Assembly: GCF_016658865.1 (NCBI RefSeq)
Contig: NZ_CP067992.1
Span: forward strand, 1,879,001 to 1,943,000
DNA from: Streptococcus mitis
Lineage (GTDB): Bacteria > Bacillota > Bacilli > Lactobacillales > Streptococcaceae
DNA: 64,000 nucleotides
Reading direction: 5' to 3'
Below the pieces are notes generated by a model. It was not told the origin of the DNA, made no database searches, and worked only from the letters and a program-made list of their open reading frames with translations. Position 1 is the first letter of the stretch. Every line of letters starts with the position of its first letter. A program made the translations under genes and the position numbers. Below are positions 6,623-12,652 of this stretch, piece after piece.

Positions 6623-6890
6623 TCTCCACCCCCATAAACTTCATCAAGTCAGAAATTCTATAATAGATTTTCCTAGTATCTTCTAGGGGCGGCTGATACC
6701 GTCTTAGCCCTGCTTTTTCCCATTTTTGGAGTGTCATATATTTTATATCTAACTCATCCATGACTTCCTGGGCTGAGATTAACCCTGTCAGTCGTGGTTT
6801 GAGTCTATCACGCGCTTCCAGGTATCTTTCCACTACCTCCAGAATGCCATGCGCTAGGTCTTGCTCACTTTCTCGGCTTAGGCTAAACAT
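6615..6890 (-). CDS. MerR-type/excisionase-like DNA-binding protein
   Basis: 91 residues. Residues 40-85 form a winged-helix pattern: AQEVMDELDIKYMTLQKWEKAGLRRYQPPLED (region), then KIYYRISDLMKFMG, the layout of MerR/HTH_17 domains. Such proteins act as excisionases or replication-gene partners in phages. It overlaps the upstream gene by 8 bp and sits in the operon that ends with the replication ATPase. Distance from int weakly favours a replication or regulatory role over excision. Confidence 0.6.
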   Translation of the reverse strand: MFSLSRESEQDLAHGILEVVERYLEARDRLKPRLTGLISAQEVMDELDIKYMTLQKWEKAGLRRYQPPLEDTRKIYYRISDLMKFMGVENG

Positions 6891-7224
6891 ATCCGCCCAC
6901 CTCCTTCAAGGTTTCTTTGTAGCTCTCTAAATCAGCATTTAAAAGGACAGTTAGGCGTTTCTGTTCTTCCTGTACTTGGTTATAGAATGCTTTTGCTCCG
7001 TCCAGTAACTCCTCTTTGTTAGCAGGGATAAAATATCCTCTAAATGTTCCGTGTCGAACCCCAACAATAGGAACGCTATGGCGCGTGATTAGTCGGCTGA
7101 TAATATCTTGCACGGTTCTTTCTGTTAGCTTGGTTGTCAGGCTGATTTCTGCCCCTGTTATAGAGTTCTCAGCCCCTACCTTGATTAGTCTTAATACTCG
7201 TTTGTCATTCTCTGATAGACTCAT
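6883..7224 (-). CDS. Winged-helix DNA-binding protein
   Basis: 113 residues. The N-terminal half resembles a winged helix (NDKRVLRLIKVGAENSI, then ELS-like SLTTKLTERTVQDIISRL and a HGTFRGYFIP wing). The C-terminal half is a helix. It is translationally coupled upstream (ATGA) and downstream (8-bp overlap). Probably an early regulator or replication accessory of the satellite. Confidence 0.55.
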   Translation of the reverse strand: MSLSENDKRVLRLIKVGAENSITGAEISLTTKLTERTVQDIISRLITRHSVPIVGVRHGTFRGYFIPANKEELLDGAKAFYNQVQEEQKRLTVLLNADLESYKETLKEVGGYV

Positions 7225-7448
7225 TCAGTGCCTCCGTAAACTCTTACCCCTGCAAGCTGGATATATCGCCCATAATCAGGGTTTAAATCCTCGCTAGGTG
7301 TTTCTATAGGTGTTTCTATCGTCTGTTGGCTTTCTCGCTCAAATTGGGCGCTTTTTTTGCGGTCTCGGTGGTTTATATAAAGCAGTAAGCCAATCAATAC
7401 CACCATAAAGATTACCGCCTGTGTATTGGTTAAATCTAATTCATTCAT
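7221..7448 (-). CDS. Small single-span membrane protein
   Basis: 75 residues. One hydrophobic segment at about residues 11-26 (AVIFMVVLIGLLLYI) is followed by a basic cytoplasmic stretch and a hydrophilic tail. No family recognised. It starts one base after the upstream stop. A membrane protein in a satellite early operon could mediate superinfection exclusion, but that is only a guess. Confidence 0.6.
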   Translation of the reverse strand: MNELDLTNTQAVIFMVVLIGLLLYINHRDRKKSAQFERESQQTIETPIETPSEDLNPDYGRYIQLAGVRVYGGTE

Positions 7449-7449
7449 G

Positions 7450-7650
7450 TCATGCCCTCGCTTTGTAATTCTTGATATAGTCCACTTGATCAGTTCGCTC
7501 CATCTTCAGGAACTCGTCCACCTCTTCGGTGCTTACCTTTCTATCTACAAAATCAGCAATAAACTGGAAGAGGTTCGGATTCCTCTCCTTGATTTCAGCC
7601 ATTTGTTCATCAAATTCTGCTTGTGTCATGTTGTCTAGGTCCAGTGTCAT
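7450..7650 (-). CDS. Small acidic hypothetical protein
   Basis: 66 residues, acidic and helical, with no recognised family. ATG at 7650 overlaps the stop of the first gene of the operon, and the next gene starts one base after its stop. It is a real member of the tightly packed early operon by spacing. Confidence 0.55.
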   Translation of the reverse strand: MTLDLDNMTQAEFDEQMAEIKERNPNLFQFIADFVDRKVSTEEVDEFLKMERTDQVDYIKNYKARA

Positions 7651-8078
7651 TTTAATAGCCCTCTTTTATCTAAATCATCAATTACTAAATCCCGTAAATA
7701 TGTCCATGTTGAAGCGGTCTTGTGAATGATACCATTGCTTAATTTATTCTCTTTTACAACTTGGTCTAATAGATTGAATAGCAACCAGTCAGGGGCTTTA
7801 CCGTGTCTGGTTACACATTCATCGTCATATTTTTTTAATTCTCCAAGTAAGTTCTCAACATTCGCATTGAAAAACTCTTTATGGCTCGCTTCTTGCTTCT
7901 TGTACGCTTCAGATAATTTATAAAACCTTACCCATAGCTGACTGATTACTGAATTACAATCTTCAGCAATTTCCGTTGCTCCAATATGATTCTTAGACTT
8001 ATGCCACTCTGATAAAATTTCCAGCTTTTCCTCAATGAGTTGCAACTCATTTCCAAAATCTTTTAAAAATGTATCCAT
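7647..8078 (-). CDS. Hypothetical protein, first gene of the early leftward operon
   Basis: 143 residues, helical and charged, with no motif I recognise. It opens the block 8078 to 5234 (eight genes, overlaps of 4-8 bp or gaps of 1-3 bp). The ATG follows a weak ribosome site (GAGGTAAAAA). About 550 bp of noncoding DNA upstream hold the tandem hairpins and a short RNA. Confidence 0.55.
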   Translation of the reverse strand: MDTFLKDFGNELQLIEEKLEILSEWHKSKNHIGATEIAEDCNSVISQLWVRFYKLSEAYKKQEASHKEFFNANVENLLGELKKYDDECVTRHGKAPDWLLFNLLDQVVKENKLSNGIIHKTASTWTYLRDLVIDDLDKRGLLK

Positions 8079-8116
8079 GTTTTTTACCTCTATTTCTTTG
8101 TTGTGTAATTGCCCTG

Positions 8117-8265
8117 ATGGCTTTTTAATTGTCGTTTACTATACATGATTTCCTCACACTCTCCTCGACCAAAATTTGAGCGTGGGGATTTTTAATGGTT
8201 GTTTCTTATACATTGTTTCTTGCTCGTAGCCTCACGCTCTCGGTCGCCAAATTAAAAGCGTGAGA
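8117..8265. repeat. Two imperfect tandem repeats of about 75 bp, each with a hairpin
   Basis: Copy one (about 8121-8190) and copy two (about 8190-8265) share a TTTTTAAT-GTTT-TATACAT block followed by an inverted repeat: CCTCAC...GCGTGGGG in copy one and CTCACGCT (8231-8238) / AGCGTGAG (8257-8264) in copy two. They lie upstream of the early operon and could be regulator sites or leader hairpins. Confidence 0.5.
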
Positions 8266-8318
8266 AAGTACCAGTTTAAAGAGTTAGCGCTCTCCGTATG
8301 GTCAAATTGCCCCAGATA

Positions 8319-8327
8319 TGCTATAAT
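8319..8327 (+). promoter_or_regulatory. Rightward extended -10 promoter
   Basis: TGCTATAAT, an extended -10 with full TATAAT. No good -35 is present, which is common for extended -10 promoters in streptococci. It would start the short RNA at about 8334. Confidence 0.6.
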
Positions 8328-8345
8328 CTAGGTATAAATCTTTAC

Positions 8346-8375
8346 TAAAACCCTTTTAATAATAGCTTGCCTGCT
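8346..8375. repeat. 30-bp direct repeat, copy 1
   Basis: Identical over 30 bases to 9622-9651, running from TAAAACCC to GCCTGCT. Copy 1 lies in the loop of the predicted short RNA; copy 2 lies in the int leader. The pair brackets the CI/Cro switch. Confidence 0.85.
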
Positions 8376-8405
8376 TTGTTAAATTCGTTTTAGTGTTAGT
8401 GTGAA

Positions 8406-8441
8406 AGGCTTTGCGGTGTGGTTATTGCTAAGCCTTTTTTT
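8406..8441 (+). terminator. Rho-independent terminator, rightward
   Basis: AGGCTT (8406-8411) pairs with AAGCCT (8430-8435), followed by a run of T to 8441. It ends the predicted short RNA. Confidence 0.65.
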
Positions 8442-8449
8442 GTTGTTCT

Positions 8450-8481
8450 CACGCGCTTCTATGGCTATGGCGTGTTTTTTT
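8450..8481 (+). terminator. Second rightward terminator
   Basis: CACGC (8450-8454) and GCGTG (8470-8474) with a run of seven T. It stands in tandem with the terminator at 8406-8441, so rightward transcription is strongly stopped here, before the convergent cro-like gene. Confidence 0.6.
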
Positions 8482-8627
8482 ATTTCTGAATACTGTGAAC
8501 TTAATTTCCTGATAGCTCCTTTCTATTCTGGCCGGAAATTTCTTCCGAGTAGTTCAATCCCCAGTGGTAAAGCACCACTTAAGAAATCTGTAAATGTAGT
8601 GTAGTATTGCGATAGGTTCGCTCCTTT

Positions 8628-8825
8628 CTATTCTTTCGTATCTAGAAATTCATCCAGCGTAACGCCCAAGTAACTAGATACTTTTTTTAACGTATCAAGA
8701 CTTGGATTCTTTGCACGTTCATAGTACAAAGCAGTCAATGTGCTTTTTGAAATTCCCGTAGCCTCTGCAACATCAGCAGTTTTTTTACGTTGCTTTGCTA
8801 AAATAACACGCATATTATTTTTCAA
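8628..8825 (-). CDS. Cro-like HTH (XRE) regulator
   Basis: 65 residues, essentially one Cro/CI helix-turn-helix domain (ADVAEATGISKSTLTALYYE, then the DTLKKVSSYLGVTLDEFLD tail). The start is a TTG at 8825 with GGAGG at ideal spacing (7 bases); an ATG four codons in has no good site. It is divergent from the CI-like gene and is driven by a strong promoter whose spacer is an operator. Probably the switch protein that opens the leftward lytic-like programme. Confidence 0.75.
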   Translation of the reverse strand: MKNNMRVILAKQRKKTADVAEATGISKSTLTALYYERAKNPSLDTLKKVSSYLGVTLDEFLDTKE

Positions 8826-8859
8826 ATGTCTTACCTCCTTCTATTATCTTTAAAAGCTA

Positions 8860-8897
8860 TCTCCAGCAGAATAGATTGAAAAGTGTTGTGCTGGAGA
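8860..8897 (-). promoter_or_regulatory. Leader hairpin of the cro-like gene
   Basis: TCTCCAGCA (8860-8868) and TGCTGGAGA (8889-8897) form a perfect 9-bp stem with a 20-base loop in the 5' untranslated part of the leftward transcript, between its promoter and ribosome site. There is no T-run, so it is more likely a stability or protein-binding hairpin than a terminator. Confidence 0.55.
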
Positions 8898-8903
8898 TTT
8901 TAA

Positions 8904-8993
8904 CAGACATTTTTTGTCTGATTTATTTTGATTATACAGACATTTTTTGTCTTTGTCAAGGATATTTTTTATTTAATTGGACTTTTTTTGTCC
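8904..8993. promoter_or_regulatory. Three-operator switch region
   Basis: Three copies of an AGACA-TTTTT-TGTCT type palindrome: O1 at 8904-8920, O2 at 8937-8953, O3 (variant GGAC...GTCC) at 8979-8993. O2 exactly fills the spacer of the leftward promoter, O1 lies just downstream of it, and O3 covers the presumed -35 of the rightward repressor promoter. This is the classic layout of a lambda-like switch with autoregulation. Confidence 0.8.
8931..8959 (-). promoter_or_regulatory. Leftward promoter of the cro-like gene
   Basis: Consensus TTGACA (8959-8954) and TATAAT (8936-8931), 17 bp apart. Operator O2 occupies the spacer, so repressor binding there must exclude RNA polymerase. Confidence 0.85.
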
Positions 8994-9018
8994 GTTTTGA
9001 GAAAAAGAATGATATAAT
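8988..9018 (+). promoter_or_regulatory. Rightward promoter of the CI-like repressor
   Basis: TATAAT at 9013-9018 preceded by AATGA. The best -35 (TGTCCG or TTGTCC, 8988-8994, spacing 18-19) overlaps operator O3. Confidence 0.6.
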
Positions 9019-9041
9019 ACGTTTGAAAGGTGTTGATATAA

Positions 9042-9524
9042 ATGAATAGATTGAAAAAGCTACGTAAAGAAAAAAAGCTATCTCAAAAGGAAATAGCAAA
9101 AGAAATGAGTATATCAGAAAAGACTCTATCACGATGGGAAAACGGAGAAAGCCAAATCAAACCAGAAAAATCCCAGCAACTAGCTGACTTCTTCGGGGTA
9201 AGCGTTGGATATCTGCTGGGGTATAGTGATTTTAGAGATACTCAAGAACTAGTAAAAAAAACTCATGAAAATTACCCAGTTGATAAAGCTTGGAAGGTTA
9301 GCAGTGTAGTTTCACAGTTTGGAGAATTACCATTAGAGAAAATCAAAACAACATATGGTGAAGCCTTATCTAGTAGTTTAATGGAGTTCTTGGGTTTACT
9401 TAGTTTTAATTATAAAGAAATGGAAACAATATATAAGTTCTTAGCTTTAGAAGATGACCAAAAAGAAGTTATTCATGATCTAACTGTTAAATTATTTAAC
9501 TTAGATAATTTGAAAAAGAAATAA
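9042..9524 (+). CDS. CI-like repressor without peptidase domain
   Basis: 160 residues. The N-terminal XRE helix-turn-helix (residues 3-60; KLSQKEIAKEMSISEKTLSR, then FFGVSVGYLLGYSDF) is clear. The C-terminal 95 residues are helical and lack the Ser/Lys catalytic dyad and cleavage site of LexA/CI S24 peptidases. It is therefore unlikely to be induced by RecA-mediated self-cleavage. Satellites of the SaPI type use such repressors and are derepressed by a helper-phage protein. It is autoregulated through O3 by position. Confidence 0.75.
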   Translation: MNRLKKLRKEKKLSQKEIAKEMSISEKTLSRWENGESQIKPEKSQQLADFFGVSVGYLLGYSDFRDTQELVKKTHENYPVDKAWKVSSVVSQFGELPLEKIKTTYGEALSSSLMEFLGLLSFNYKEMETIYKFLALEDDQKEVIHDLTVKLFNLDNLKKK

Positions 9525-9621
9525 TTAAGCTCGTAACAATACTTTAGTCTTTGCTTATATAAATTATAACCTTACACAAAACAATCGAATACAGGGCAAT
9601 CTGTGAAGCCCTAGCATGATA

Positions 9622-9651
9622 TAAAACCCTTTTAATAATAGCTTGCCTGCT
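9622..9651. repeat. 30-bp direct repeat, copy 2
   Basis: Exact second copy of 8346-8375, located 26 bp before the int start. A small hairpin (GGGC...GCCC, about 9595-9611) lies just upstream. It may be part of the int promoter or leader, or an arm-type site for the integrase. Confidence 0.85.
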
Positions 9652-9677
9652 GATGTATTTTAGAAAGGTTTATCATC

Positions 9678-10844
9678 ATGAAAATAACTGAAGTTATAAA
9701 AAAAGACGGTAGTAAAGTCTATCGTGCTAATGTATATCTAGGAATTGACCAAGTAACAGGAAAGAAAGTTAAAACTAAGGTAACAGGGCGGACACAAAAG
9801 GAAGTTAAGCAGAAAGCTACTCAAGAAAAAATTGCTTTTCAAAAAGCAGGATCCACTAGACAAAAGGCTAGCACCATAAAAAACTATCAAGAATTAGCCA
9901 ATCTCTGGTTAGAAAGTTATAAGAATACGGTTAAGCCAAACACTCAAGGCAATGTTAGAAAGCTAATTGATAATCATATATTGCCTATTTTTGGGGCTTA
10001 CAAGCTCGATAAGCTCACTACTCCACTTATCCAGTCAATTATCAACGAACTTGCTGACAAGACTAATAGAGGGGAAAAAGGGGCTTTTCTACATTATGAC
10101 AAGATACACGCTTTAAACAAACGTATCTTACAGTATGGCGTAACCATGCAAGCTATACCGTCCAATCCTGCGCGTGATGTTGTTTTACCTCGTAACACTC
10201 AGAAAGCGAAGCGCCAAAAGGTAAAACACTTTGAAAATCAAGAACTAAAAAAGTTTCTTGGTTATCTCGATAATTTAGATAGCGATAGATATCGTTACTA
10301 CTATGAGACAACACTCTATAAGTTCCTATTGGCTACTGGTTGCCGTATCAATGAAGCTTTAGCTCTTTCCTGGTCTGATATAGACTTAGATAATGCCGTT
10401 GTGCATATTACCAAAACACTAAATCGGGATTTAGAAATCAATAGCCCAAAATCTAAAGCTAGTTATCGGGATATAGATATAGATCAAGCGACTGTTAGCA
10501 TGCTGAAGCAGTACAAACTACGCCAAACTAAAGAGGCTTGGAAGATAGGGCAACGTGAAAGTGTAGTATTTTCTGATTTCATTCATGAGTATCCTAGCAG
10601 TTCAAGACTTAAAAGAAGATTGCAAACACATTTTAAGCGTGCTGACGTTCCTAACATTGGCTTTCACGGATTCCGTCACACTCACGCTAGTCTCTTGCTT
10701 AACTCTGGAATACCATACAAGGAACTCCAGTACCGCCTAGGTCATTCCACTTTATCAATGACCATGGATATATATAGTCACCTCTCAAAAGAGAACGCAA
10801 AAAAAGCAGTATCATTCTACGAAACTGCACTAAAAGCACTATAG
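9678..10844 (+). CDS. int: Tyrosine-recombinase integrase
   Basis: 388 residues, standard length for phage-type integrases. An N-terminal AP2-like arm-binding domain (YRANVYLGIDQVTGKKVKT) and a SAM-like core-binding domain (about 65-165) precede the catalytic domain with Arg in ATGCRINEALALSW, His-x-x-Arg in GFHGFRHTHASLL, the second His in GHSTLSMTMDIYSHL and the nucleophile Tyr in that segment. All catalytic residues are present. It lies at the right end of the element next to the chromosomal corA gene, so attR should lie shortly after it. Confidence 0.95.
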   Translation: MKITEVIKKDGSKVYRANVYLGIDQVTGKKVKTKVTGRTQKEVKQKATQEKIAFQKAGSTRQKASTIKNYQELANLWLESYKNTVKPNTQGNVRKLIDNHILPIFGAYKLDKLTTPLIQSIINELADKTNRGEKGAFLHYDKIHALNKRILQYGVTMQAIPSNPARDVVLPRNTQKAKRQKVKHFENQELKKFLGYLDNLDSDRYRYYYETTLYKFLLATGCRINEALALSWSDIDLDNAVVHITKTLNRDLEINSPKSKASYRDIDIDQATVSMLKQYKLRQTKEAWKIGQRESVVFSDFIHEYPSSSRLKRRLQTHFKRADVPNIGFHGFRHTHASLLLNSGIPYKELQYRLGHSTLSMTMDIYSHLSKENAKKAVSFYETALKAL

Positions 10845-10894
10845 GGGGAGCAAAAAGGGGAGCAAATTCAAAAATCAACGTTTCAAGACAAAGT

Positions 10895-10923
10895 AAAAAT
10901 CCAATAGCAACAGGATTTTTGTT
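10895..10923. terminator. Bidirectional terminator at the right end of the element
   Basis: Perfect arms AAAAATCC (10895-10902) and GGATTTTT (10913-10920) around a 10-base loop. It ends int transcription and separates the element from the corA promoter. It may originally belong to the chromosomal gene upstream of the insertion site. Confidence 0.7.
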
Positions 10924-10932
10924 AGATTTATT

Positions 10933-10960
10933 TTGAAAAAGGCCGATTTTGTAGTATAAT
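10933..10960 (+). promoter_or_regulatory. Promoter of the corA-like operon
   Basis: TTGAAA (10933-10938) and TATAAT (10955-10960), 16 bp apart, 44 bp before the ATG at 11005. The promoter survived integration, so the host operon is still expressed. Confidence 0.8.
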
Positions 10961-11004
10961 AGTACGGTGTGAAAAAATCTGAAAAATGAGAAAGGATAAG
11001 GGAT

Positions 11005-11949
11005 ATGAAACAAGTTTTTCTCTCTACAACAACTGAATTTAAAGAGATCGATACGCTTGAACCGGGTACTTGGATCAATCTCGTCAATCCGACTCAAAAT
11101 GAATCACTCGAAATCGCTAATGCCTTCGATATCGATATTGCTGACCTTCGAGCACCGCTCGATGCGGAAGAAATGTCTCGTATTACCATTGAAGACGAGT
11201 ACACCCTGATTATCGTAGACGTGCCGGTCACAGAAGAAAGAAATAACCGCACCTACTACGTAACCATCCCGCTTGGTATTATCATCACCGAGGAAACCAT
11301 TATCACTACGTGTTTGGAACCTCTACCAGTCCTCGATGTCTTTATCAACCGTCGATTGCGTAATTTTTATACTTTCATGCGTTCGCGTTTTATCTTCCAG
11401 ATTCTCTATCGCAATGCAGAGCTTTACCTAACAGCCCTTCGTTCAATCGACCGTAAGAGTGAGCAAATCGAAAGTCAACTGCATCAATCAACTCGTAATG
11501 AAGAATTGATTGAGCTCATGGAATTGGAAAAAACCATCGTCTATTTCAAGGCCTCCCTCAAAACAAACGAGCGTGTGATTAAGAAATTGACCAGCTCAAC
11601 CAGCAATATCAAAAAATACCTTGAGGACGAAGACCTGCTTGAAGATACCCTGATTGAAACCCAACAGGCCATCGAGATGGCAGACATTTACGGAAATGTC
11701 CTTCATTCCATGACAGAGACCTTTGCCTCTATCATTTCCAACAACCAGAACAACATTATGAAAACCTTGGCCCTTGTGACCATCGTCATGTCCATCCCAA
11801 CCATGGTCTTCTCTGCCTACGGGATGAACTTTAAGGATAATGAAATCCCCCTAAACGGCGAGCCAAATGCCTTCTGGTTAATCGTCTTTATCGCCTTTGC
11901 TATGAGTGTCTCGCTCACTCTCTATCTCATCCATAAAAAATGGTTCTAA
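11005..11949 (+). CDS. CorA-family divalent cation transporter
   Basis: 314 residues. A large cytoplasmic N-terminal domain ends in a long helix; two membrane segments follow at the C-terminus, the first ending in the signature YGMNF (about residue 272-276). The family forms pentameric Mg/Co/Ni channels in the plasma membrane. The start follows AAAGGATAAGGG. It is co-transcribed with the DUF1129 gene, whose start is 11 bp after its stop. The specific metal is not evident from sequence. Confidence 0.9.
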   Translation: MKQVFLSTTTEFKEIDTLEPGTWINLVNPTQNESLEIANAFDIDIADLRAPLDAEEMSRITIEDEYTLIIVDVPVTEERNNRTYYVTIPLGIIITEETIITTCLEPLPVLDVFINRRLRNFYTFMRSRFIFQILYRNAELYLTALRSIDRKSEQIESQLHQSTRNEELIELMELEKTIVYFKASLKTNERVIKKLTSSTSNIKKYLEDEDLLEDTLIETQQAIEMADIYGNVLHSMTETFASIISNNQNNIMKTLALVTIVMSIPTMVFSAYGMNFKDNEIPLNGEPNAFWLIVFIAFAMSVSLTLYLIHKKWF

Positions 11950-11960
11950 GAGGAGTTCCT

Positions 11961-12638
11961 ATGTCTCAGATTGATCTACAAAAATTAACCAAGAAAAACC
12001 AAGAGTTTGTCCATATCGCTACCCAACAATTCATTAAAGATGGGAAAACAGATGCTGAAATTAAGGCTATTTTTGAGGAAGTTATTCCCCAAATCCTTGA
12101 AGAGCAAGCCAAGGGTACGACTGCTCGTTCCCTCTATGGCGCACCGACTCATTGGGCTCATAGTTTCACTGTCAAAGAGCAATATGAAAAAGAGCATCCA
12201 AAAGAAAATGATGATCCAAAACTCATGATTATGGACTCAGCCCTTTTCATCACTAGTCTCTTTGCCCTCGTCAGCGCCCTTACAACCTTCTTCTCAGCAG
12301 ATCAGGCTATCGGTTACGGTTTGATTACCCTCCTATTGGTTGGACTGGTTGGTGGATTTGCCTTTTACTTGATGTACTACTTTGTTTACCAATACTATGG
12401 ACCAGATATGGACCGCAGTCAACGTCCACCTTTCTGGAAATCTGTACTGGTTATCCTAGCTTCTATGTTCCTTTGGTTGCTTGTTTTCTTTGCAACAAGC
12501 TTCCTACCAGCTAGCCTTAACCCAGTACTTGCTCCATTGCCACTAGCTATTATCGGAGCAGTCCTCCTCGCCCTTCGCTTCTATCTCAAGAAACGCTTGA
12601 ACATCCGCAGCGCAAGTGCAGGACCAACACGCTATTAA
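11961..12638 (+). CDS. DUF1129-family membrane protein
   Basis: 225 residues from the ATG at 11961, chosen for its AGGAG site; the frame also opens at 11940 inside corA, without one. A soluble helical N-terminus (1-90) is followed by four membrane spans over about 95-215 and a basic tail. DUF1129 proteins are common in lactic acid bacteria and uncharacterised. The partner gene is corA-like. Its terminator was displaced by the IS insertion at 12653. Confidence 0.8.
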   Translation: MSQIDLQKLTKKNQEFVHIATQQFIKDGKTDAEIKAIFEEVIPQILEEQAKGTTARSLYGAPTHWAHSFTVKEQYEKEHPKENDDPKLMIMDSALFITSLFALVSALTTFFSADQAIGYGLITLLLVGLVGGFAFYLMYYFVYQYYGPDMDRSQRPPFWKSVLVILASMFLWLLVFFATSFLPASLNPVLAPLPLAIIGAVLLALRFYLKKRLNIRSASAGPTRY

Positions 12639-12644
12639 GAGAAT

Positions 12645-12652
12645 GATAAAAG
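12645..12652. repeat. IS target-site duplication, left copy
   Basis: GATAAAAG directly before the IS left end; the identical octamer follows the right end at 14068-14075. Confidence 0.9.

Larger units (their letters stand above)
8334..8441 (+). ncRNA. Predicted short satellite RNA of about 105 nt
   Basis: Bounded by an extended -10 promoter and a terminator. The RNA contains a perfect 8-bp closing stem, ACTAAAAC (8344-8351) with GTTTTAGT (8387-8394). Most of a 30-base sequence lies in that loop; it recurs exactly at 9622-9651 just before int. A terminator hairpin follows. No supported reading frame. It could be a regulatory RNA or a short leader. Confidence 0.5.

Noticed and set aside
8401..8604. 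67-codon plus-strand frame
   Set aside because: It begins inside a terminator hairpin, spans a second terminator and has no ribosome site.
8483..8627. Two ribosome-site-like GAAAGGAGC motifs on the minus strand followed by open frames of about 30-45 codons after the cro-like gene
   Set aside because: Neither frame has an ATG, GTG or TTG at usable distance, and the second crosses two rightward terminators. Could be remnants, but not supportable as genes.
10845..10932. Precise attR core
   Set aside because: It must lie here, but without the left end of the element no direct repeat can be compared, so I do not assign coordinates.
10699..11097. Minus-strand frame of 132 codons across the element's right end
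   Set aside because: Antisense to int and corA and crossing a terminator and a promoter; no ribosome site.
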